Part shown: positions 1-5,939 of the stretch, one piece after another | How the letters are laid out: each line of letters opens with the position of its first letter | Numbering within the stretch: position 1 is the stretch's first letter | Source: Planctomycetaceae bacterium | Lineage (GTDB): Bacteria > Planctomycetota > Planctomycetia > Pirellulales > Thermoguttaceae | DNA length: 6,266 nt | NCBI GenBank assembly: GCA_031254675.1 | Contig: JAIRTV010000502.1 | Span: 1-6,266, forward strand | Direction: 5' to 3' | Notes under the pieces: model-generated | Database searches by the model: none | The model's input: the letters and a program-made list of their open reading frames with translations, nothing else | What the model was told of the DNA's origin: nothing | Made by a program: the position numbers and the translations under genes

Positions 1-1
1 T

Positions 2-2155
2 GTTGATTATCTCACGTTTAATCTTGATTTTTTGAATGACCGCAAAGATTACGGAGGAACAATCGGGTTGCGTTGGTACAGTCAAGAAGACGGTATCGAA
101 GCATCGGGGCGGTTTACAATAGAAGATAACAAATATTTCAATGTCGGCGTGGCATTGCACGACAATAAAACCAATCTGAGTTCGGGTTGGTCAGGAACCG
201 CACTCGATAAATACGGACTCGGAACATTGGAACTTTCCGCAACAAATACTTACAGCGGCAAAACAACAATTCACGCCGGTGAATTACTGTTGACGAATAA
301 ACAAGGAACCGGATTGGGCAATGCGGTTGTGGAAGTACAAAAAAATGCGAGGCTCGGTCTTAATTTTGACGGAGTGTACAATAAAACAATTACCGGTTTG
401 GGACGAGTGGTTCAATACGGAGGAACAGTGGAACTTGCCGGAAACAATAATTACACCGGCGGAACAATCTTAAAAGGTGGCGTAACAGAATTTACCGCAG
501 AGAATCAGTTTGGAACCGGTACCATCACCTTGGACGGCGGAACATTAAGAAATAAAACGGAAACAACTTTAAAACGGACAATTGTTGTCGCCGATAATAA
601 AAACGCTCAATTCGATACGCCACTTTTCAGTAACGGTTTCAACAATTCGTTGACATTTAACGGTACGATTTCCGGCAAGGGCGGATTGGAAAAAACCGGC
701 GATGGAATTTTGGCATTGACCGGAAAAAATACTTTTACGGAAACGGCGTTTGTGCGGAGCGGCGGACTGAAAATTGACGGTTCGGTGCAATCCGATGTTC
801 GAGTTCAACCCTACGCCGCTGTTTCCGGTTCCGGTAACATAAACAACGATTTGTTCATCTCACGTAACGGTTATTTTGATTGGTACGTTTCACCAAATCA
901 ATCCGCTTCGTCACCGTTACACGTCGATGGTTCCGTTTATCTCGCCGAAGGAGCAATTTTACGTCCGCGAACGGATTCGACCGATTTGTTCCGTCAATCA
1001 ACCAATTTTGCGAATCAAATTACCGGTTTGACTATTTTAACGTACAATAAAACACTCGGTGGACAATTTTTAGCTATTGACAATACGTTCAACGCTTTTT
1101 ACGATTTTGAGTTGGATTATTCGGTTTCGGGCGAGATACGGGTCAACGGCGAATTATTGAGTCATCCGCGGGCATTGGGCGATGTGATTACAACAGGACT
1201 TTCCATTGCAAATCGTAAATTGTACAGAAAGGCATTTACCGAACTGTTCAAGGAAACAATATACCACAAAACCGTAACACGTAACACAAATGATTCCATT
1301 CGCGGACAAACGGCTCAACCAACACGTTCAATTTGGTTTACTCCAATGGCTCGCGCGAACAAGTTTGCCAGTACATTTGTTGGTGGCACGTATGATTTCG
1401 AGGCTTACGGAATGCAAACCGGTTCGACATTTTGGTCGAGTAACAATAGTTCGCTTGGATTGATGCTTGGTTATGAACGCGGTTCGCTCCGTAACACGCT
1501 TGATTGGATTCGAAGCCACGATTACCAGATCGGTTTGTACTATGGTCATATTTTCCGTAGCGGTTACGAATTTCGCGGTTTTATTGGCGGCGGTTTCCAA
1601 ACATTCACGGCTTCGCGCAACGATATGGTTGAAACGTACACAACCAAGTATGACGGTTCGAGTTTCGAAATCAACGTCGAAGTCGGAAAACTTTTTGCCA
1701 ATCAAAACGGTACGTTATTCCGACCATATATTGCGACAGATATCGAGTACAGCGGACAAACCGCCGCTCAAGAAAGCGAAATCGGCAATGCGTTCCGACA
1801 TTACGGGCGAGCGGATCTTTCGCAATTTTTTGTACGGTTTGGAGCCGATGTCGAAAAACGCCTGCAATTCATTGATCTTAACGGAGGAATAAGTTACACC
1901 GGATTATTGTTCGGTCAAACCCATGCCAAAGCACCGATTTTTTATCCAACTCGCGGCGTTGGAACCACTTCCTACGGCGCGCGGCTAGGACGTTCTTCCA
2001 TTACACTCAAAACCGGTTTGAATTGGCATCTGAACCGGCAAAGAACAAACACCATGTTCCTCGATTACTTTGCCGATATTTATCTGGATCGAACCGGCAG
2101 AGTCGATGAAAATGTTCTCCATTCGGGAAATCTCGGAATTTTAGTACGATATTAA
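2..2155 (+). CDS. Autotransporter-like outer-membrane protein, 3' part (passenger beta-repeats plus C-terminal barrel)
   Basis: The frame is open from base 2 to the TAA at 2153-2155, giving 717 visible residues. A TTG at 32 lies in frame but has no reason to be the start, so the gene is cut by the left edge. About residues 70-265 hold glycine/threonine-rich stretches of the autotransporter-associated beta-strand repeat type (for example GLGTLELSATNTYSG, GGTVELAGNNNYTGGT and GLEKTGDGILALTGKNTF), which normally stack as a beta-helix passenger. About residues 440-717 look like an autotransporter beta-barrel: alternating aromatic/polar strands, starting near SIWFTPMARA and ending in LGILVRY with a terminal aromatic residue, as outer-membrane barrels usually do. 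By family, such proteins insert in the outer membrane by type V secretion and display the passenger; the ligand cannot be told. The signal peptide would lie outside the window. Passenger specificity is unknown and there is no visible protease triad. Confidence 0.88.
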   Translation, partial: VDYLTFNLDFLNDRKDYGGTIGLRWYSQEDGIEASGRFTIEDNKYFNVGVALHDNKTNLSSGWSGTALDKYGLGTLELSATNTYSGKTTIHAGELLLTNKQGTGLGNAVVEVQKNARLGLNFDGVYNKTITGLGRVVQYGGTVELAGNNNYTGGTILKGGVTEFTAENQFGTGTITLDGGTLRNKTETTLKRTIVVADNKNAQFDTPLFSNGFNNSLTFNGTISGKGGLEKTGDGILALTGKNTFTETAFVRSGGLKIDGSVQSDVRVQPYAAVSGSGNINNDLFISRNGYFDWYVSPNQSASSPLHVDGSVYLAEGAILRPRTDSTDLFRQSTNFANQITGLTILTYNKTLGGQFLAIDNTFNAFYDFELDYSVSGEIRVNGELLSHPRALGDVITTGLSIANRKLYRKAFTELFKETIYHKTVTRNTNDSIRGQTAQPTRSIWFTPMARANKFASTFVGGTYDFEAYGMQTGSTFWSSNNSSLGLMLGYERGSLRNTLDWIRSHDYQIGLYYGHIFRSGYEFRGFIGGGFQTFTASRNDMVETYTTKYDGSSFEINVEVGKLFANQNGTLFRPYIATDIEYSGQTAAQESEIGNAFRHYGRADLSQFFVRFGADVEKRLQFIDLNGGISYTGLLFGQTHAKAPIFYPTRGVGTTSYGARLGRSSITLKTGLNWHLNRQRTNTMFLDYFADIYLDRTGRVDENVLHSGNLGILVRY

Positions 2156-2239
2156 ACGAAGATCAATCAAATAATTGTTATAACATTACGGAAATACATT
2201 CTCGAAACAGGACAAAATTTAGATATTGAAATGATAATC

Positions 2240-2244
2240 GAAGG
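2240..2244 (+). promoter_or_regulatory. Ribosome binding site of rfbB (decides the start)
   Basis: GAAGG sits six bases before the ATG at 2251. An in-frame TTG at 2245 would overlap the end of this site and leave it no spacing, so ATG 2251 is the better start. The Rossmann motif then begins at residue 6, as is normal for the family. Confidence 0.75.
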
Positions 2245-2250
2245 TTGGTC

Positions 2251-3300
2251 ATGAAAGTGATTATTACGGGCGGGGCGGGTTTTATTGGTTCGGCATTGAT
2301 TCGTTACGCGATTGGGCAACTCGGATGGACTGTTTTGAATATTGACCGTCTTACCTACGCCGGCAATCTTTCATCGCTTCGTGATGTTGAACATCATCCG
2401 AATTATCGTTTTCTTAAAGCGGATATTTGCAACAGCGTGTTAATTGCCGAAACGATTACCGAATTTGAGCCGGACATGATTTTTCATTTGGCGGCGGAAT
2501 CTCATGTTGATCGTAGTTTGGATCGACCGGTTGAATTTATTCAAACCAATCTTGTTGGCACGTACACGTTGCTCGAAGCCGCCCGAAATTATTGGACAAC
2601 TCTTTCGTCCGACAAAAAATTACTGTTCCGTTTTCATCATGTTTCCACGGATGAAGTTTACGGTTCGCTTGGCGCGACAGGATTCTTCACCGAAGAAACT
2701 CCCTACAATCCGCGAAGTCCTTATTCCGCCAGTAAAGCCGGTAGCGATCATTTAGTCAAAGCGTGGTTTCATTCTTACGGGTTGCCGATTATTATTACGA
2801 ATTGTTCCAATAATTACGGTCCTTACCATTTTCCTGAAAAATTGATTCCGCTCACAATTCTGAATGCTCTTGATCGTAAACTGTTGCCGGTGTACGGAAA
2901 AGGCGAACATATTCGTGACTGGCTTTATGTTGAAGATCATGTCAAAGCGATTGTGTTAGCCGCAACACGAGGGATTGCCGGACAAACGTACAATATTGGC
3001 GGTCGCAATGAACGTAAAAACAAAGAAGTAGTGCAAATCATTTGTGATATTCTCGACAAACTTCGTCCTTGTGCGGAGGGTTCTTACAGTCGATTGATTA
3101 CGTTTGTCGAAGACCGACCCGGACACGATTGGCGTTACGCGATTGATGCTAACCGGATTGAAACAGAATTGGGTTGGCGTGCCGAAGAAACATTTGAATC
3201 GGGGCTTGCCAAAACAATTCAATGGTATCTCGACAACTCCTGGTGGTGGAAACCGATTCGAGAAAATAAATATGCCGGCGAACGTCTGGGAACAATCTAA
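2251..3300 (+). CDS. rfbB: dTDP-glucose 4,6-dehydratase (RmlB/RfbB)
   Basis: This 349-residue protein has the full set of signatures of NAD-dependent dTDP-D-glucose 4,6-dehydratases, extended short-chain dehydrogenases that convert dTDP-glucose to dTDP-4-keto-6-deoxyglucose in the cytoplasm, the second step towards dTDP-L-rhamnose and other deoxysugars. Visible features are the nucleotide-binding TGGAGFIG at residues 6-13, LAAESHVDRS in the N-terminal half, the catalytic STDEVYG with Thr133-Asp134-Glu135, the YSASK motif with Tyr158 and Lys162, the family-typical NCSNNYGPYHFPEKLIP segment, HIRDWLYVEDH, and a C-terminal WWW block. Length matches the family (about 340-360). It begins 95 bases after the autotransporter gene on the same strand, with no convincing terminator or promoter between them, so cotranscription is possible. 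rmlA, rmlC and rmlD are not next to it here; they must be elsewhere if the rhamnose pathway is complete. The dTDP specificity rests on overall motif similarity, since related 4,6-dehydratases share the catalytic residues. Confidence 0.95.
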   Translation: MKVIITGGAGFIGSALIRYAIGQLGWTVLNIDRLTYAGNLSSLRDVEHHPNYRFLKADICNSVLIAETITEFEPDMIFHLAAESHVDRSLDRPVEFIQTNLVGTYTLLEAARNYWTTLSSDKKLLFRFHHVSTDEVYGSLGATGFFTEETPYNPRSPYSASKAGSDHLVKAWFHSYGLPIIITNCSNNYGPYHFPEKLIPLTILNALDRKLLPVYGKGEHIRDWLYVEDHVKAIVLAATRGIAGQTYNIGGRNERKNKEVVQIICDILDKLRPCAEGSYSRLITFVEDRPGHDWRYAIDANRIETELGWRAEETFESGLAKTIQWYLDNSWWWKPIRENKYAGERLGTI

Positions 3301-3399
3301 AATTTGGGTCGCTATTCTGAAAAGTTTTCGTTTCAACGTAACGAACAAACCATCAATTTAAGAAGAATCAGAAGCAGAACGGTTCAGCGGGCAGGGGAC

Positions 3400-3428
3400 T
3401 TGAATGTTACGCGGCTATTTTGTAGAAT
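3400..3428 (+). promoter_or_regulatory. Candidate sigma70-type promoter for the EF-G gene
   Basis: TTGAAT (3400-3405, four of six bases of the -35 consensus) and TAGAAT (3423-3428, five of six of the -10 consensus) are separated by 17 bases, the optimal spacing. Transcription would start near 3434-3436 and leave a leader of about 74 bases before the EF-G start. It is the best such pair I found in the 208-base gap after rfbB. It is a prediction by eye; chance matches in AT-rich DNA are common. Confidence 0.5.
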
Positions 3429-3496
3429 AACACTTTATTGATTTTTTGGGGAATCGTGCGTGAGTTGCGGTTCTTATCACTAACCATTTTGACGAC

Positions 3497-3501
3497 AAGG
3501 A
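3497..3501 (+). promoter_or_regulatory. Ribosome binding site of the EF-G gene
   Basis: AAGGA lies seven bases before ATG 3509. The protein from this ATG begins MAKYNVTDIRN, with the P-loop at residue 16, as expected for a complete N terminus. Confidence 0.75.
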
Positions 3502-3508
3502 TTAAACT

Positions 3509-5578
3509 ATGGCTAAATACAATGTTACGGATATTCGGAATATTGCCCTTTGCGGACACGGTGGATCAGGAAAAACTACCTTGGCAGACGCAATGCTTTA
3601 TGAAACCGGAACCGTTAAAAAATTAACCAGCGTCGATGACGGAACAAGCATTTGCGATTTCGATGAAGAAGAAAAAACACATAAATATACCATCGAAACA
3701 AGTGTTATTCATTTCGAACATAACAGTAAACTCTTTAACATTGTTGATACGCCGGGCTATCCTGATTTTATTGGTCAAACGGTTGGGGCTCTTTGGGGCG
3801 TGGACACGGCGGCAATCGTGATTAACGCCTCCTCCGGAATCGAAGTTAATACCCGTCGCGTTTTCGCCGAAGCCAAAAAAGTTGGTCTTGGGCGAATCCT
3901 TGTTTTCAACAAAATGGACGACGAAAAAGTTAATTTCGAAAAATTACTCAAATTGGTTCAAGATGTTTTCGGACCCGAATGTGTTCCGCTTAACATGCCC
4001 AACGGCGAAGGACATAATTTTAAGGGTGTTATTAGTTCGTTTGACGACGAATCCAAATACAAGGATAGTTTTATTGAAACGATTGTTACGGTGGACGAAT
4101 CCGCAATGGAAAAATATCTCGAAGGAAATCCGCCAACTCCCGAAGAACTCGCCACGCTCATGCAACAAGCCGTTCTTGACGGAACACTTATTCCGATTGT
4201 TTGTGTTTCCGGCAAAACGAAAGTCGGTTTCAAGGAAATGTTGGAAGCGTTTGCTCTTTGTGGTTTGTCTCCTGACAAGATTCAGCGAAAAGCGAAAACG
4301 CAGGACGGGGAAGAAATTGAAATTAAAACCGATCCCAATGCTCCTGTGATTGCCCAAGTTTTCAAAACGCGAATTGATCCGTTTGTTCAGAAGTTGAATT
4401 TTATTCGGGTTTACAGCGGAACTCTTAAAAACGGTCAATCATTGTCTGCTTCGACGAGTCGTCGTGGAATTAAGGTTGCGCAACTTTTTCAGATGCAAGC
4501 CAACGAAACCAAACCGATTGAGGAAGCCACGCCGGGTATGATCGTTGCGGTTGCCAAACTCGAAGAGTTGTTGACTTGCACGACTCTTGGCGATTATTTG
4601 ATGGACTCGTTTCCATTTCCGACGCCAATGGTTGGGCTTGCGGCTGCACCGAAAAGTCGGGGTGATGAAGCGAAATTATCGGGGGCATTGGCAAAAATCA
4701 CGCAAGAAGATTCGACATTCCTTACGGAACGGAATGAGCAAACCAAACAATTGGTTATTACCGGAATGAGCGAATTACATCTGCAAGTGATTCGCGAACG
4801 GCTTAAACGTCGTGACAAAGTGGAACTTGATACGAAAGAGCCGAAAATTGCTTATCGGGAGACGATTCAGACGAATGCTGACGGGATGTACCGGCACAAA
4901 AAACAATCCGGTGGCGCCGGACAATTCGGCGAAGTGCATATTCGGATGTATCCTTTCCCAAAAGGAACCGATCCCGAAACTTACGCCAGCAATAAAGATC
5001 AATTCCCATCCATGAAAGATTTTCATTATGATGCGGCGACGAATTTCCTTTGGATTGATTCGATTGTTGGCGGGGTGATTCCGTCCAATTTTTTTCCGGC
5101 AATTGAAAAAGGGTTCAAGGAGCGAATGATCAAAGGCGTGATTGCTGGTTATCAGGTTCAGGATGTTTGCGTGGAGTTGTTTCATGGTAAATATCACGAT
5201 GTCGATTCCAACGAACACGCTTTCAAAACGGCGGGTTCGATGGCGTTTAAGGAAGTGTTCCAAAAGGCAAAACCGGCTATTCTGGAGCCGATTGTCAAGA
5301 TGGAAGTGACTGTGCCGATGGCAAATGTTGGTGATGTCAACAGTGATTTACCGAACCGGCGCGGACGACCTTTGGGAATTGACGATGCGGGAGGCGGAAT
5401 GCAAACAATTACGGCGGAAGTCCCGTTGTCTGAAGTCATGACCTACAACCGAACCTTAGCCTCAATGACTGGTGGTCAAGGTAGTTACGGGATTGAATTT
5501 TTACGCTATGATGTTGTGCCGGGCAACATTCAACAACAAATTATCGCTTCCGCCGAACTCGCCGAAGAGGAAGAATAA
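3509..5578 (+). CDS. fusA: Elongation factor G paralogue (EF-G-2-like translational GTPase)
   Basis: This complete 689-residue protein has the five-domain EF-G layout; EF-G uses GTP on the ribosome to move tRNA and mRNA during translocation and, with RRF, to recycle ribosomes. The GTPase domain (about 1-275) has the P-loop GHGGSGKT at 16-23, the switch I Thr61 within KYTI, DTPG at 80-83, NKMD at 134-137 and a degenerate G5 near Ser234. Domain II starts near 278, III near 385, IV near 462 with HKKQSGGAGQ at 463-472, and V near 592 with NRRGRPLG and GQGSYGIEF. Two departures from canonical EF-G stand out: switch I lacks the RGITI sequence, and the usual His after DTPG is Tyr84. Both recall the EF-G-2 branch, for example Thermus EF-G-2, which from memory also has PGY. 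His563 in YHDVDSNE matches the domain IV tip His583 of E. coli and is kept. It stands alone, without rpsL, rpsG or tuf, which fits a paralogue; fusA is used as a family symbol. Confidence 0.93.
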   Translation: MAKYNVTDIRNIALCGHGGSGKTTLADAMLYETGTVKKLTSVDDGTSICDFDEEEKTHKYTIETSVIHFEHNSKLFNIVDTPGYPDFIGQTVGALWGVDTAAIVINASSGIEVNTRRVFAEAKKVGLGRILVFNKMDDEKVNFEKLLKLVQDVFGPECVPLNMPNGEGHNFKGVISSFDDESKYKDSFIETIVTVDESAMEKYLEGNPPTPEELATLMQQAVLDGTLIPIVCVSGKTKVGFKEMLEAFALCGLSPDKIQRKAKTQDGEEIEIKTDPNAPVIAQVFKTRIDPFVQKLNFIRVYSGTLKNGQSLSASTSRRGIKVAQLFQMQANETKPIEEATPGMIVAVAKLEELLTCTTLGDYLMDSFPFPTPMVGLAAAPKSRGDEAKLSGALAKITQEDSTFLTERNEQTKQLVITGMSELHLQVIRERLKRRDKVELDTKEPKIAYRETIQTNADGMYRHKKQSGGAGQFGEVHIRMYPFPKGTDPETYASNKDQFPSMKDFHYDAATNFLWIDSIVGGVIPSNFFPAIEKGFKERMIKGVIAGYQVQDVCVELFHGKYHDVDSNEHAFKTAGSMAFKEVFQKAKPAILEPIVKMEVTVPMANVGDVNSDLPNRRGRPLGIDDAGGGMQTITAEVPLSEVMTYNRTLASMTGGQGSYGIEFLRYDVVPGNIQQQIIASAELAEEEE

Positions 5579-5631
5579 AAAAATTAGCGACGAGACCTTT
5601 TCTTTAACTCAATAAAACAAAATAGGCAGAA

Positions 5632-5649
5632 TTAAAACTATCGTTTTAA
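5632..5649. repeat. Small AT-rich inverted repeat downstream of EF-G
   Basis: TTAAAAC (5632-5638) and GTTTTAA (5643-5649) are perfect 7-bp arms around the loop TATC. The stem is AT-rich and no T-run follows, so a terminator role is doubtful and chance is possible. Confidence 0.4.
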
Positions 5650-5672
5650 ACAATCCTTTTCTCAAAGAATAA

Positions 5673-5738
5673 ATTGAACACGGAAGACACGGAAAAAATA
5701 AAAAAATTCTGTGTGTTCCGTGTTTTTTTGTGTTCAAT
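5673..5738 (+). terminator. Probable Rho-independent terminator of EF-G inside a larger palindromic element
   Basis: Bases 5677-5694 (AACACGGAAGACACGGAA) pair with 5707-5724 over 18 positions, with 16 Watson-Crick pairs, one possible G-U and one mismatch, around a 12-base A-rich loop. A run of seven T (5723-5729) follows at the foot of the stem, as expected for an intrinsic terminator about 100 bases after the EF-G stop. A second fold is also possible: the outer arms ATTGAACAC (5673-5681) and GTGTTCAAT (5730-5738) are perfect complements, and ACACGGAA (5687-5694) then pairs with TTCCGTGT (5716-5723). The left arm itself contains ACACGGAA twice, at 5678-5685 and 5687-5694. The symmetry suggests a dispersed repeat as well as a terminator. 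Confidence 0.65.
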
Positions 5739-5746
5739 CAAAATCA

Positions 5747-5790
5747 TCACCAAAAGAAGTATTAAAGTGAAATCCCTTTGCTTTTGGTGA
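5747..5790. repeat. Perfect 10-bp inverted repeat
   Basis: TCACCAAAAG (5747-5756) is the exact reverse complement of CTTTTGGTGA (5781-5790), around a 24-base spacer that has a further AAAG/CTTT pairing (5764-5767 with 5776-5779). It begins eight bases after the preceding palindromic element. No T-run follows directly, so it looks less like a terminator for plus-strand transcription. Confidence 0.6.
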
Positions 5791-5889
5791 ATTATTTCCG
5801 ACACGCCGAATGCCAAATCGAAGTGTGACCGCCAACCAATTCTAGAGATATTCTTGCCGATTTGTTTTTGTGTTCGGCTGAAAATTCGT

Positions 5890-5920
5890 GTTGCTCATTG
5901 TTTGGCAACGTTCTTTTTTT
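5890..5920 (+). terminator. Weak terminator-like hairpin
   Basis: GTTGC (5890-5894) pairs with GCAAC (5905-5909) around a 10-base loop, followed by a T-rich stretch with seven T at 5914-5920. The stem is only 5 bp and no gene ends just upstream, so this is a low-confidence call. Confidence 0.2.
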
Positions 5921-5939
5921 CCGTTTTGGAAGGCAAAAA

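Larger units (their letters stand above)
5579..5939. other. Intergenic region without a credible gene, containing several inverted repeats
   Basis: After the EF-G stop, this AT-rich stretch holds no reading frame with a family signature or a good ribosome binding site. It carries a small inverted repeat (5632-5649), a strong hairpin with a T-run (5673-5738), a perfect 10-bp inverted repeat (5747-5790) and a weak hairpin before a T-run (5890-5920). The last few bases before 5940 already resemble the spacer of the tandem array that follows. Confidence 0.8.

Noticed and set aside
32..34. TTG at 32 as the start of the autotransporter gene
   Set aside because: The frame is open to the left edge, and no ribosome binding site or signal peptide follows this codon; the gene is simply truncated by the window.
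2176..2185. 10-bp palindrome TGTTATAACA between the autotransporter gene and rfbB
   Set aside because: It is short and AT-rich, has no partner site, and is expected by chance; not enough to call an operator.
2209..2238. Possible promoter (AGGACA, 18 bases, GATAAT) before rfbB
   Set aside because: Transcription would begin about at the ribosome binding site of rfbB, leaving no usable leader; the match to the -35 consensus is also poor.
2245..2250. TTG at 2245 as the start of rfbB, two codons before the ATG
   Set aside because: It would leave no spacing after the GAAGG site at 2240-2244; ATG 2251 has six bases of spacing and gives the standard N terminus.
3301..3360. Terminator for rfbB
   Set aside because: The only inverted repeat seen (GAAAA-G-TTTTC) has a one-base centre and cannot form a normal hairpin; no T-run follows.
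3381..3410. Minus-strand sequence resembling a tRNA 3' end (TTCAAGTCCCC-like)
   Set aside because: The bases flanking the TTCAAGT loop do not pair as a T stem, and no anticodon or acceptor arm can be built around it.
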